From: Hyphomicrobiales bacterium
GTDB lineage: Bacteria > Pseudomonadota > Alphaproteobacteria > Rhizobiales > Xanthobacteraceae
Length of the DNA: 64,000 bases
Direction of reading: 5' to 3'
Assembly: GCA_017305715.1 (NCBI GenBank)
Contig: JAFKKG010000024.1
Coordinates: forward strand, 1 to 64,000
Shown: positions 26,699 through 36,449 of the stretch, piece after piece
Numbering within the stretch: position 1 is the stretch's first letter
Layout of the letters: each line of letters opens with the position of its first letter
Notes under the pieces: model-generated
Told to the model about the DNA's origin: nothing
Seen by the model: the letters and a program-made list of their open reading frames with translations, nothing else
The model's database searches: none
Made by a program: the position numbers and the translations under genes

Positions 26699-27207
26699 CA
26701 GGTCGATTTCCCGAGATGTTCGAGCGCATCCTCGGCGCGCAGCGGCACCCGCGAAGCCTCGTTGTTGAGATCGACCAGTTGCGTCATCAGCGCCAGCAGG
26801 ACCTTGCGGTCCGCCGCCTTCAGGGGCTGCAGCATCCGCGCCTGCGCATTCTCGACCGAAGGCATGATCTCGCGCAGCGTGGCGACGCCCGCCTTGGTCA
26901 GATAGAGCAATTTTACCCGCTTGTCCTCGCGCCCGGGCTTGCGCTCGATAAAGGCTTTGGACTCCAGCCGCTCGATCACGTTGCCGAGCGTCGAGCGGTC
27001 GAACGCGATCACCGCCGACAGCCGCGTGGCGTCGATGCCCGGATGGGTGTGGATCGAAACCAGCGCGGCATATTGCACCGGCGTCAGGTCGAACGCCCGG
27101 CATTCCTCGACAAAGATCGCAACCGCGATCTGCTGCATGCGGCGAAACAGGTAGCCGGGCGCCGTATAGACGGCGTCCATCGTGATCGAATCGGGTTTAC
27201 TCGGCAT
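26698..27207 (-). CDS. MarR-family transcriptional regulator
   Basis: A 169-residue winged-helix regulator. The HTH region is TPVQYAALVSIHTHPGIDATRLSAVIAFDRSTLGNVIERLE, with the wing FIERKPGREDKRVKLLYLT carrying the usual DKR motif. Such proteins are usually repressors released by aromatic acids. It lies inside the gentisate operon, overlapping the isomerase gene by 11 bases and the hydroxylase by one. It is the obvious candidate to read the 16-bp sequence at 22688 and 27890. A second possible start is the ATG at 27180. Confidence 0.87.
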   Translation of the reverse strand: MPSKPDSITMDAVYTAPGYLFRRMQQIAVAIFVEECRAFDLTPVQYAALVSIHTHPGIDATRLSAVIAFDRSTLGNVIERLESKAFIERKPGREDKRVKLLYLTKAGVATLREIMPSVENAQARMLQPLKAADRKVLLALMTQLVDLNNEASRVPLRAEDALEHLGKST

Positions 27208-27829
27208 CGGGTTGCTTGTCCGGTGCGGCGTCCGCGAACGCCTTGATTTCCTTTGCAGCGGCTTCCGCCTTGAGCAGGCGCGGATAGGCCGAGACGTCGA
27301 CGCCGAAGCGCCGGGCGTTGGCGAGCTGCGGCACCAGGCAGAGATCGGCAATGGTGGGCGTGGCGCCGAAGCAGAACGGGCCGCTTTCACCCGCAATCAG
27401 GGTTTCGCAGGCCGAAAGTCCCTCGCGGTTGGCCCATGCCGCCCACTCCGTCACTTTCTCCTCGGGCAGGCCGAGCTGGCGCAGCCGGGCCAGCACCTTC
27501 AGATTCTGCACCGGGTGGGTGTCGCAGGCCAGCGCCTGGGCAAAAGCGCGCACCTTGGCGCGGCGAAGCGGGTCCTTTGGCAGCAGCGGCGGCGTCGGGT
27601 GGGTCTCGTCCAGCCATTCGATGATCGCCAGCGACTGGGTCAACACGGACCCGGCATCGTCCTCCAGGGTCGGGACCAGCCCCTGCGGATTGATCGCCAG
27701 ATAGGCCGGCGCGCATTGTTCGCCCTTGCGAAGGTGATGCGGCAGGTGCTCAGGGCTCAGCCCCTTGAGATTGAGCGCGATCCTGACCCGATAGGACGCG
27801 CTGCTGCGGAAATACCCGTGCAGCTTCAT
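27197..27829 (-). CDS. Maleylpyruvate/maleylacetoacetate isomerase (zeta-class GST)
   Basis: A 210-residue glutathione transferase fold. SSASYRVRIAL at residues 9-19 is the zeta-class active-site signature, and NPQGLVPTLEDD with QSLAIIEWLDE binds glutathione. In the gentisate pathway this enzyme isomerises maleylpyruvate to fumarylpyruvate; in tyrosine breakdown the same family acts on maleylacetoacetate. Its position next to gentisate dioxygenase favours the first role. It is the first gene of its operon and shares a 128-bp divergent promoter region with the dioxygenase. Confidence 0.9.
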   Translation of the reverse strand: MKLHGYFRSSASYRVRIALNLKGLSPEHLPHHLRKGEQCAPAYLAINPQGLVPTLEDDAGSVLTQSLAIIEWLDETHPTPPLLPKDPLRRAKVRAFAQALACDTHPVQNLKVLARLRQLGLPEEKVTEWAAWANREGLSACETLIAGESGPFCFGATPTIADLCLVPQLANARRFGVDVSAYPRLLKAEAAAKEIKAFADAAPDKQPDAE

Positions 27830-27872
27830 CGGAACCTCCCCGTTATTTGTTGGTGGGGCTCGAATGCCCTCA

Positions 27873-27905
27873 TTGACGCTCGTCAGATTGTAAGTATGCT
27901 GTCAA
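27873..27905 (+). promoter_or_regulatory. Promoter and shared operator-like sequence (site 2) of gentisate dioxygenase
   Basis: TTGACG (27873-27878) and TATGCT (27895-27900), separated by 16 bases, make a plausible sigma-70 type promoter reading towards the dioxygenase. The 16-mer GTAAGTATGCTGTCAA (27890-27905) covers the -10 box and differs by one base from site 1. A repressor bound here would block RNA polymerase and might also affect the divergent isomerase operon. Confidence 0.6.
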
Positions 27906-27957
27906 TTAAGTGAGCTGACAAGAACCGGACTGACAAAAAATAGCGGGAGGCTTGACC

Positions 27958-28998
27958 ATGGAAGCCGTGCAGAAAACTCCGGAACGCGAGGCGTTCTACA
28001 AGAAGATCGACGGCGAGAACCTCTCGGCGCTGTGGAACGTGATGGGCGATCTGATCACGCCGGAGCCGCGCAGCGCCTGCCGCCCGCATCTGTGGAAGTT
28101 CGATTCCATCCGCGACTACATGACCGAGGCCGGCAAGCTGATCACCGCCAAGGAAGCCGAGCGGCGGGTGCTGGTGCTGGAAAATCCGGGTTTGCGCGGC
28201 CAATCGAAGATCACGACCTCGCTGTTTGCCGGCGTGCAGATGGTGGTGCCGGGCGACGTCGCCCCGGCGCACCGCCACAGCCAGTCGGCGCTGCGTTTCG
28301 TGCTCGAGGGCAAGGGCGCAGCCACCGCCGTCGACGGCGAGAAGACGCTGATGGAGCCCGGCGATTTCGTCATCACGCCATCGATGACCTGGCACGACCA
28401 TTCCAACGAAACCTCCGAGCCGATGTTCTGGCTCGACGGGCTCGATATCCCGATGGTGCAGTTCTTCGACGCCTCCTTTGCCGAAGGCTCGAGCGAGGAC
28501 CAACAGAAGATCACCCGGCCTTCCGGCGACAGCTTTGCCCGCTACGGCCATAATCTGCTGCCCGTCGACGAGAAGCGCAAATCGAAGACATCGCCGATCT
28601 TCAACTATCCCTACAGCTACACCCGCGAGGCGCTGGAACAGGCCAAGACCCGCAACGAGTGGGACGCCTGCCATGGCTTGAAGCTGAAATTCTCCAACCC
28701 CGAGACCGGCGAATTCGCGATGCCGACCATCGGCACCTTCATCCAGATGCTGCCGAAGGGTTTCAAGACCGCGCGCTACCGTTCGACCGATGCGACGGTG
28801 TTTGCGGCGATCGAAGGCAAGGGCCGCACCCGCGTCGGCGATCAGACCTTCGAGTGGGGCGCGCGCGATCTGTTCGTGGTGCCGAGCTGGCAGTGGGTCA
28901 CCCACGAGGCCGACGTGGACTCCGTGCTGTTCAGCTTCTCCGACCGTCCGGTGCAGCAGAAGCTCGATCTGTTCCGTGAGGATCGCGGGAACGCGTGA
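27958..28998 (+). CDS. gtdA: Gentisate 1,2-dioxygenase
   Basis: A 346-residue bicupin enzyme of normal length. The first cupin holds the iron ligands in PAHRHSQSALRFVLEGKG (histidines near 102 and 104) and the third ligand in TPSMTWHDHSN. The phrase MFWLDGLDIPMVQFFDASF is characteristic of gentisate dioxygenases. It opens the ring of gentisate with oxygen to give maleylpyruvate, the substrate of the divergently encoded isomerase. GGGAGG lies 7 bases before the ATG at 27958. Confidence 0.94.
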   Translation: MEAVQKTPEREAFYKKIDGENLSALWNVMGDLITPEPRSACRPHLWKFDSIRDYMTEAGKLITAKEAERRVLVLENPGLRGQSKITTSLFAGVQMVVPGDVAPAHRHSQSALRFVLEGKGAATAVDGEKTLMEPGDFVITPSMTWHDHSNETSEPMFWLDGLDIPMVQFFDASFAEGSSEDQQKITRPSGDSFARYGHNLLPVDEKRKSKTSPIFNYPYSYTREALEQAKTRNEWDACHGLKLKFSNPETGEFAMPTIGTFIQMLPKGFKTARYRSTDATVFAAIEGKGRTRVGDQTFEWGARDLFVVPSWQWVTHEADVDSVLFSFSDRPVQQKLDLFREDRGNA

Positions 28999-29010
28999 GG
29001 GGCCAAGGCT

Positions 29011-29130
29011 GTCGTCCCGGCCTTGAGCCGGGACCCATAGCCACCGGCCTTCGTTGTGCGGACGGCGTTAGCTACTTCGGCCCATTGATAGATCGCGCGG
29101 CAGGGGTCCCGGCTCAAGGCCGGGACGACG
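29011..29130. repeat. Inverted pair of family C palindromic repeats
   Basis: GTCGTCCCGGCCTTGAGCCG at 29011 and its inverse GGCTCAAGGCCGGGACGACG ending at 29130 are near-perfect opposites enclosing about 65 bp without coding signal. The element fills the gap between the convergent dioxygenase and ABC permease genes. Confidence 0.7.
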
Positions 29131-29134
29131 AAAG

Positions 29135-29945
29135 CTAACGCCAGTGCAGCAACCGCGTTTCCAGCAAATTGATCCCCTTCCCCACCACCAATCCGAACAC
29201 CGACAGGATCACCACGCCGGCCAATAACTGATCGGTCTGCATCAGATTGCCCGCCTGCAGCACGAAGGCGCCGATGCCGTATTGGGCGCCGATCATTTCG
29301 GCGCTGACCACCAGCAGCAGCGCGACTGAGGCGGTGATGCGAAAGCCGGCAAGGATCGAGGGCAGCGCGCCCGGCCAGATCACGCGGCGCACGATCGAGT
29401 GGAACGGCACATTAAAGCTCTGCGCCATCCGGATCAGATTGCGCGGCACCGCGTCGACGCCGCTATAGACCGAGATCGCGGTGGAGAAGAAGACGCCGAG
29501 CGCAATGGTTGCGATCTTCGGCTCCTCGCCGATCCCGAGCCACAGGATCAAGAGCGGCAGCAGCGCGATCTTCGGAATTGGAAACAGCGCCGAGATGAAG
29601 GTGATGCCGACGCCGCGCGCCAGCGTCGAGAGGCCAACGCCAAAACCGACGATGACGCCCGCGATGGTGCCGAGAATCCAGCCCGAGCCGATCCGCATGA
29701 TCGACCAGGACAGATGCTGCCAGAGCGCGCCTGACAAAGCGAGCTTGTAGATCGCGACCACGATGGCGGACGGCGGCGGCAGGAACAGCGCATTGACCCA
29801 GCCGGCGCTGCCGGCGAGTTGCCAGAGCGCGATCACCAGGATAAGTGCGATCCAGCCGGATGTGCGGCCGGCGCTCGGCGTAAAGCCGCCACCGCGAAAC
29901 GCGACCGGCCGCGTGGCCTCGTCCTGGGTCTCCCGGGGCGCGCGG

Positions 29946-29953
<8 letters not shown>
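29135..29953 (-). CDS. ABC transporter permease (NitT/TauT type)
   Basis: A 272-residue inner-membrane protein with about six membrane segments. It carries the permease EAA-like loop (LIRMAQSFNVPFHSIVRRVIWPGALPSI) that contacts the ATPase. It resembles SsuC/TauC/NrtB permeases for sulfonates, nitrate, cyanate or aromatic anions. The ATG at 29953 overlaps the end of the ATPase gene by 8 bases; a start 7 codons earlier is possible. It forms an operon with the ATPase and probably the binding protein upstream. Confidence 0.9.
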
Positions 29954-30719
<766 letters not shown>

Positions 30720-30735
30720 TGCAAGCTTTCCGATC

Positions 30736-30833
30736 CGTCATCCTGAGGTGCGAGCGGAGCGAGCCTCGAAGGATGCACGGCCCCGGGCTGTCGTCCTTCG
30801 AGACGGCCGCGATGCGGCCTCCTCAGGATGACG
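30736..30833. repeat. Dispersed intergenic palindromic repeat, family B (copy 2)
   Basis: Arms CGTCATCCTGAGG and CCTCAGGATGACG are exact inverse copies. Inside them CGAGCCTCGAAGGATG and CCTTCGAGACGGC repeat the plan of copy 1 at 8262. It lies between two genes of one transport operon. Confidence 0.72.
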
Positions 30834-30847
30834 GGTTTAACACCGAC

Positions 30848-31852
30848 TCAATCCGCCTTCACATATTCCCTGGCGATGATCGCATCCACCCCAAATCCCT
30901 TGTCGACGAAACCCTGCTCCTGCAGCCAGCTGATCTGGTTGGCGACATTCCTGACGTCGAGTTTGCCGTCAGGGTCGATATAGGCGCAATTGCCGACCAC
31001 CTGCTCGAGCGGCAGGATGGTGTATTTGGCGATGATCTCCAGCATCGGTTTTGTATTGTCGTTGATCGCGGCCTTGCCGTCCTTCACGGAGGCCAGCACC
31101 ACGTCGTTATATTCGCGGTCGGCGCGGACCAGGGCGCCCAGCAATTTCGTCACCAGCGCGGCATTGGTCAGCGTCTTCGGCGAGGCGAACACCGCGCCGA
31201 GCTGCCACGGCGTCTCGTCGCCGACCCAGCCCAGAAATTTGGCGCCGCCGGAATCCATCAGCGAGCGCGCGGTGGAGACCGGCAGCAGCGCGGCATCCAC
31301 GGTCTCGCCCTTCAGCGCGGCAGCGGCGTTCGACAGCGACTGCAACGGCAGCACCTTGATGTCCGCGAGCTTGAAACCGTATTTGTCGGCGAGCAGGCCG
31401 AGCGAATAATGGAAGCTGGAGCCGACTTGCGTCACCGCGATGCGCTTTCCAGCGAGATCCTTTGGCGCCTTCAGCCCGGCGGCATAGGCATTGTTGCTGG
31501 CGAAATAACCGATCAGGGGATAGCCGGCCTTCTCGCGGCTCATGCCGCCGATCACCTTCAGCGTGCCCTTGCCCGCGAGATTGTAGAGACCCGCGGTGAA
31601 GGCGGTGACGCCGAAATCGACGTCGCCCGACGTGGTCGCCACGGCGATCGGCTGCGCCGCGTCGAAGAATTTCAGTTCGACGTCGAGGCCGGCCTCGCGG
31701 AAATAGCCCTTGTCCTGCGCGATGAACACCGGCGCCGACGACGACAGCCGCAATACGCCGATTTTCGCCTTCAGCACATCATCGGCCCGCGCGATCCCGC
31801 CCGCGGCAACGGCCAGCAGCGCAGCCAGAGCAAGCCGTGCAAATCCCGTCAT
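30848..31852 (-). CDS. ABC transporter substrate-binding protein (NitT/TauT type)
   Basis: A 334-residue periplasmic protein with a signal peptide (ARLALAALLAVAAGGIARA) and a binding fold containing SSSAPVFIAQDKGYFREAGLDVEL and VDFGVTAFTAGLYNLAG. These match the NMT1/SsuA-like family that serves sulfonates, nitrate, thiamine precursors and other anions. GGAGGAAACGGA before the ATG at 31852 fixes the start. The ligand cannot be told from sequence; the neighbouring flavoprotein and gentisate genes suggest an organic acid. Confidence 0.88.
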   Translation of the reverse strand: MTGFARLALAALLAVAAGGIARADDVLKAKIGVLRLSSSAPVFIAQDKGYFREAGLDVELKFFDAAQPIAVATTSGDVDFGVTAFTAGLYNLAGKGTLKVIGGMSREKAGYPLIGYFASNNAYAAGLKAPKDLAGKRIAVTQVGSSFHYSLGLLADKYGFKLADIKVLPLQSLSNAAAALKGETVDAALLPVSTARSLMDSGGAKFLGWVGDETPWQLGAVFASPKTLTNAALVTKLLGALVRADREYNDVVLASVKDGKAAINDNTKPMLEIIAKYTILPLEQVVGNCAYIDPDGKLDVRNVANQISWLQEQGFVDKGFGVDAIIAREYVKAD

Positions 31853-31871
31853 TCCGTTTCCTCCGTAAACC

Positions 31872-33236
31872 CTAAAGACCTTCGGGCACTTTCTGGCCGC
31901 GGCCGATAAAGGCGCCCTGTTGCTGCAATGCTTGTTGCAGCTTTTCAACGACAATGTCGCGCGGAATCGTATTGCCTGACAGTGCCAGGTCAGCGGCGAT
32001 GCCGACCGCCTCGCCCATCGCAAAGCAGGCGCCGGAAACCCGTGCCGCCGACTGGCCCTCATGGGTCATCGAGGCGCAGCGCCCGGCCATCAGCAGATTG
32101 TCGATGCCCTCTGGCACCAGCATCCGATAGGGCAATTCGTTGTAACCGCGCGATTGCGGGATCGGCGGGAATTCAAAAATCACGTCGCCGGCGACATGCG
32201 ATTCCATCGGCCAGCCATTGACGCCGATGGAATCATCGAACGAGGCGCAGCCGAGCACGTCCTCGCCCGACAGCATGTAGCCGCCGACGACGCGGCGGGT
32301 CTCGCGGATGCCGAGCTGTGGCGGCAGGTCGACAATGTAGGATTTTTCAAAGCCAGGCACGGTGCGCAGGAATTCGAACGCCTGCACCGCCTGGCGGCGG
32401 CCCTCGATCTCGCCGCGCGTCATCTGGTCCGGTTCTAGTCCGTTCACCGCCGTGCCGTCCTCGCGCGCGAGCTGGGTAAAGTTCACCCGCCATTCGACGG
32501 CGTGGCGCTGCGGCCGCACGATCGCGGCCTTGCGCGGAAATTTGTGGGTGCCTGATGCCTCGGCCTTTTCCATCAGCGCCGGAATGGTGCGCCAGGCATC
32601 GCCGGCCCTTTCGGGATCAATGCCGTTGAGACGGAACATCATCGACGGGTAGAGCATGCTGCCGGCATTGTCGCCGACCTCGAATGGCGCGCCGGCCCAG
32701 GCCGCCAGATCGCCATCGCCGGAGCAATCGATGTAGATGCCGGCGCGCACCGCCTGCCGGCCCGCCTTGGTTTCCACCATCAACGCATCGATGCGCCTCT
32801 CGTCGTGCATCACCACGCCGGCGCCGAGCGCATGAAACAGGATGTCGACCTTGTGCGCGGCCAGGAGATCGTCTGCCGCGATCTTGTAGGCCGCGGTGTC
32901 ATAGGCCTGCGCGAAAATCTTACCCAGGATGAGATGCGGCGCGTTCAGCCCGCCGAGCCGGTCGATGCGGTCAAGCAGATCGGTGGCAATGCCCTGCACC
33001 ACCCGATGCATCTCGCCATGGACGTTGGCATGCAACCCGCAGAAATTGGTCACACCGGCAGCCGTGCCCATGCCGCCGAGGAAGCCATAGCGCTCGATCA
33101 GCAGCGTGCGGCGGCCCGCCCGCGCGGCGGCCACGGCGGCGGCGATACCAGCGGGGCCACCGCCCAGCACGGCGACGTCATATTCGCCATAGAGCGGAAT
33201 TTGGCGCGCAGGTTCGGTGATCGTTTTGGACGGCAA
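31872..33236 (-). CDS. FAD-dependent oxidoreductase (FAD_oxidored family)
   Basis: A 454-residue flavoprotein. YDVAVLGGGPAGIAAAVAAARAG near residue 20 binds FAD, and GFLGGMGTAAGVTNF, IDCSGDGDLAAWAG and the C-terminal LLMAGRCASMTHEGQSAARV are hallmarks of this family. Members are distant relatives of fumarate reductase flavoproteins with mostly unknown substrates. It begins 19 bp upstream of the binding-protein gene, so it is probably the first gene of the transporter operon and may act on the imported compound. The start is TTG at 33236; no ATG precedes the FAD motif. Confidence 0.83.
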   Translation of the reverse strand: MPSKTITEPARQIPLYGEYDVAVLGGGPAGIAAAVAAARAGRRTLLIERYGFLGGMGTAAGVTNFCGLHANVHGEMHRVVQGIATDLLDRIDRLGGLNAPHLILGKIFAQAYDTAAYKIAADDLLAAHKVDILFHALGAGVVMHDERRIDALMVETKAGRQAVRAGIYIDCSGDGDLAAWAGAPFEVGDNAGSMLYPSMMFRLNGIDPERAGDAWRTIPALMEKAEASGTHKFPRKAAIVRPQRHAVEWRVNFTQLAREDGTAVNGLEPDQMTRGEIEGRRQAVQAFEFLRTVPGFEKSYIVDLPPQLGIRETRRVVGGYMLSGEDVLGCASFDDSIGVNGWPMESHVAGDVIFEFPPIPQSRGYNELPYRMLVPEGIDNLLMAGRCASMTHEGQSAARVSGACFAMGEAVGIAADLALSGNTIPRDIVVEKLQQALQQQGAFIGRGQKVPEGL

Positions 33237-33376
33237 TTGAGGGTTCCCGGCTGAGGCCGAGGCATCATGCCTTGGCGAGGGGATTTTGGCTATCTGTCAA
33301 AGCGCTGAAAGGAGGACGGAAGGTGTTGCTCCGGCGGTGCAAAATTGAGAAAGTGGCGAGGAAAGGATCGAGCATT

Positions 33377-33637
33377 TTGAAACTCCTCGCGCCCGTCGTG
33401 CTTGGCCTCCTGTTCGTCACCCCCACCGTGCGGGCGGAAGTGGAGCAGAATTGCCGCTTCGTTCCGGCCAGGGCCGAGCGCGAGGCCTGCTACCAGCGCC
33501 AGGAGGCGGCGCTTGCCGAAAAACGCAAGCAGGCCGCTGCCCGCGACGCCGCGATGACGTCATCATCGCCGGAACAAATGAGTGCGGACGATGCAGCGCT
33601 TAGAAACACGCTGCGCAGCATCTGCCGCGGCTGTTGA
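33377..33637 (+). CDS. Small secreted protein of unknown function
   Basis: An 86-residue protein if it starts at TTG 33377. That start is favoured because GAGGAAAGGA lies upstream and because the product begins with a clean signal peptide (KLLAPVVLGLLFVTPTVRA). An earlier GTG at 33323 with GGAGGACGG upstream is possible. The mature part is charged and helical, with cysteines at CRFVPARAEREAC and a C-terminal CRGC. No family is recognised. It sits alone between two minus-strand genes, ending on the base before the enoyl-CoA hydratase stop. Confidence 0.55.
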   Translation: MKLLAPVVLGLLFVTPTVRAEVEQNCRFVPARAEREACYQRQEAALAEKRKQAAARDAAMTSSSPEQMSADDAALRNTLRSICRGC

Positions 33638-34435
33638 CTATCTGCTTCCCCAATTTGCCGCGCGCTTTTCGGCGAACGAGGCCAGCCCCTCGGATGCTTC
33701 CGACGTCTGCCGCCTGTCGGAATGTATCTTGACCAGGCGTGTATAGGCATCGTCGTCGACACTCATGCCGCCGAAGGAGCTTTCCAGCGCCAGCGCCTTG
33801 GTTTCGGCCAGCGCCGCAGGGCCGTTGGCCAGCAATTGTTCCACGACCTTGTCGCCGGCCGCGGCGAGATCCGCCAGCGGCACCACCTCGTGCACGAGAC
33901 CGATGCGGCGCGCGTCTTCGGCACCAAAGCGTTCGCCGGTCAGCGCGTAGCGGCGCACCTGACGGACACCGATGGCGTCGCAGAGTTGCGGGATGATGAT
34001 GGCGGCCGTCAGCCCCCAGCGGACTTCCGTGATCGAGAACAGCGCGTTGTCGGCCGCGATCACCACATCGCAGGCGGAGATGACGCCGGTGCCGCCACCA
34101 AAACAGCCGCCCTGCACCAGCGCCACTGTCGGGATCGGCAGTGTATTGAGCCGTTGCACCGCCTCATAGGTCGCGCGCGACACCGCCTCGTTTTCGGCTG
34201 ACGATTTCGGCCGCACGCCATTGATCCATTTCAGGTCGGCGCCGGCCTGGAAATGCTTGCCATTGCCCTTCAACACCACCACGCGCAGATGAGGGTTTTT
34301 GCCGAGATCATCCATCGCCGCGAGCACGCCGTTGATGAGGCCCGCATCATAGGCGTTGTTCACCTCGGGACGATTCAGCGTGACCGTCGCGACGCCGCGT
34401 TGATCGAGATCCCATAACACCGGATTGGCAGACAT
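33638..34435 (-). CDS. Enoyl-CoA hydratase/isomerase family protein
   Basis: A 265-residue crotonase-fold enzyme. HFQAGADLKWINGV and VALVQGGCFGGGTGVISACD supply the oxyanion hole, and the region SITEVRWGLTAAII holds the acidic residue position used for hydration. It resembles methylglutaconyl-CoA or short-chain enoyl-CoA hydratases. Its substrate is not clear, and the downstream genes are on the opposite strand. AAGGGA lies before the ATG at 34435. Confidence 0.87.
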   Translation of the reverse strand: MSANPVLWDLDQRGVATVTLNRPEVNNAYDAGLINGVLAAMDDLGKNPHLRVVVLKGNGKHFQAGADLKWINGVRPKSSAENEAVSRATYEAVQRLNTLPIPTVALVQGGCFGGGTGVISACDVVIAADNALFSITEVRWGLTAAIIIPQLCDAIGVRQVRRYALTGERFGAEDARRIGLVHEVVPLADLAAAGDKVVEQLLANGPAALAETKALALESSFGGMSVDDDAYTRLVKIHSDRRQTSEASEGLASFAEKRAANWGSR

Positions 34436-34604
34436 TGACGGTCCCTTTTTGTTGGTTGCGGCTGTTTCACCCGCAATATGCCGACACGCCGGCGATTGAT
34501 CCATCCCTTTCCGCCATGCCAGCGATGCAATCCGCTTCGACGGTTGCGCTGCGGCGCAAGCTTGTGGAAAGTGGCGGCTCACGAACCCTTCGGCAGGAAA
34601 TCAG

Positions 34605-35579
34605 ATGCGGATATGCGTTTTCGGTGCGGGCGCTGTCGGCAGCCATTTTGCGGTACGGCTGGCGCTGGCCGGGCATGACGTCTCCTGCGTGATGCGCGGG
34701 CCGCATCTCGACGCCGTCAGGGCGGATGGCCTGACGCTGCGTGTCGGCGAGGCCGAATTCAAAGCCAGGGTGCGCGCCTCCGACAATCCGGCCGATCTCG
34801 GCCCGCAGGATGTCGTCATCTCGGCGCTGAAGGCGACCGGCGTCAGCGCGCTTGCCACCGGGCTGCAACCTTTATTGAGCGACGATACCGCCGTGGTGTT
34901 CGCCCAGAACGGAATCCCCTGGTGGTACGATATCGGGCTTCCGGCAAAACATCCGCCGACGCCGGACCTCGCGTTCCTCGACCCCGGCGGCAGACTGCGC
35001 GCCGCGATCCCGAAGGCGCGGATCATCGGCGGCGTGGTGTTTTCGTCCAATGAGGTCGTGGCGCCCGGCGTGGTCGCGAATTTGTCGCCGGAACGCAACC
35101 GGCTGCTGGTCGGCGAATGCGACGACCGCCCGAGCGAACGGATCGTCCGGCTACGCACCACGCTCAACGAGGCGGCCATCGAATCGGCCGATGTCAACGA
35201 GATCCGGGAGACGATCTGGTCGAAACTCCTGACCAACATGTCGATGTCGGTGCTCTGCCTGCTCACCGGGCAGACCGCCCGCGGCGTCCGCGACGATCCC
35301 GCGCTGGCCGATGTCATTCCCCGGCTGCTCGATGAGGCCAACAGCATCGCCCATAGCTGTTATCGCGAGGTCAAGCGCGTCACCCGCAGCGGCCCTGCGC
35401 CCGCCCACAAGCCATCCATCCTGCAGGACTACGAGCTCGGCCGCGCCATGGAGATCGACGTGCTGGTCCGCGCGCCCGCCGCCTTCGCGCGGGCCGCCGG
35501 CCTTGCGACCCCGATGCTCGATCTCCTGGCCGGTCTGGCGATCCGCCAGGCGCGCGACAAGGGGCTTTACCAAGGTTAG
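34605..35579 (+). CDS. 2-Dehydropantoate 2-reductase-like ketopantoate reductase
   Basis: A 324-residue NADP enzyme. The Rossmann motif is at the N-terminus (FGAGAVGSHFAVRLALAG), and the catalytic lysine lies in ETIWSKLLTNMSMS with the later acidic GRAMEID motif. PanE reduces 2-dehydropantoate to pantoate in coenzyme A synthesis. Many genomes of this group carry several PanE-like paralogues in catabolic clusters, so a different 2-oxo acid may be the substrate here. AGGAAA precedes the ATG. Confidence 0.85.
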   Translation: MRICVFGAGAVGSHFAVRLALAGHDVSCVMRGPHLDAVRADGLTLRVGEAEFKARVRASDNPADLGPQDVVISALKATGVSALATGLQPLLSDDTAVVFAQNGIPWWYDIGLPAKHPPTPDLAFLDPGGRLRAAIPKARIIGGVVFSSNEVVAPGVVANLSPERNRLLVGECDDRPSERIVRLRTTLNEAAIESADVNEIRETIWSKLLTNMSMSVLCLLTGQTARGVRDDPALADVIPRLLDEANSIAHSCYREVKRVTRSGPAPAHKPSILQDYELGRAMEIDVLVRAPAAFARAAGLATPMLDLLAGLAIRQARDKGLYQG

Positions 35580-35674
35580 CGCTCCAGGCTGCACGCGATC
35601 CCTGCGCGAAAAACTTTTCGCCGCCGCTGACATCGGCTACATCCATCTGCATTGTCGGATGGAAGGCCGGGTCA

Positions 35675-36448
35675 ATGAAGCAGGCGAAGCAGGCAGTCCA
35701 GCCGGGAGCCCCCGCGCTCGAAAAGGGGCTGGATTTGCTGGAAGCGCTGGCCGCCGAATCGCGCGGGCTGAGCCAGAAGCAGCTCGCCGAACGCGTCGGC
35801 CGCTCGGTCGGCGAAATTTTCCGCATGCTGGTGGCGCTGGAGCGCCGCGGCTATGTCACGCGCGATCCGGCAACAGCGGAATACACGCTGACGCTAAAAC
35901 TGTTCCGCATCGCCTCGCAATTTCCGCCCACCGAACGGCTGCTGCAGGCCGCGCTTCCCGTCATGGAGCAACTGGCCGGCCGCATCCAGCTGTCGTGCCA
36001 CCTCACCGTTCTGCATGGCGAGCAGTTCATGGTGATCGCGCGGATCGAGCCGGAATGGCTGATGGGCTGGTCGGTCAAGGTCGGCGCCGTGTTTCCGCTC
36101 ACCCAGCAATATGCGTCTGCGAAAGTGCTGTCCGCGTTCCAGCTCGAAGGCCGTCGACAGGAGCTTGCCGAGATCATCGCCGCCCACGATCGCATCAGCG
36201 GCAAGAAGGCGCTCGCGGCCCTGGACCGGATCACCGCCGAAGGCGGCAATTTCTCCATCGACGACGGCTATACGCGCATCCTCGCCTATAGCTGCCCGAT
36301 CGTGGAAGCGTCGGGGCGCGCGGTGGCGGCGCTGACCGTGCCGCTGTTGCGGCAGGACAAGATCCCGCCGCAGGAGGCCGCCACGATCGCCAGCGAGCTT
36401 CGCAGCGCAGCAAAGACGATCTCCGAAAAGATCGGCGGCAGCGCCTGA
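35675..36448 (+). CDS. IclR-family transcriptional regulator
   Basis: A 257-residue regulator. The N-terminal winged helix (GLSQKQLAERVGRSVGEIFRMLVALERRGYV, about 27-58) precedes the ligand-binding domain with YTRILAYSCPIVEASGRAVAALTVP near the end. IclR proteins control aromatic and organic-acid catabolism in response to small acids. It lies next to, and convergent with, the SDR/binding-protein/decarboxylase/PhyH block, which it may control. Confidence 0.9.
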   Translation: MKQAKQAVQPGAPALEKGLDLLEALAAESRGLSQKQLAERVGRSVGEIFRMLVALERRGYVTRDPATAEYTLTLKLFRIASQFPPTERLLQAALPVMEQLAGRIQLSCHLTVLHGEQFMVIARIEPEWLMGWSVKVGAVFPLTQQYASAKVLSAFQLEGRRQELAEIIAAHDRISGKKALAALDRITAEGGNFSIDDGYTRILAYSCPIVEASGRAVAALTVPLLRQDKIPPQEAATIASELRSAAKTISEKIGGSA

Positions 36449-36449
36449 A

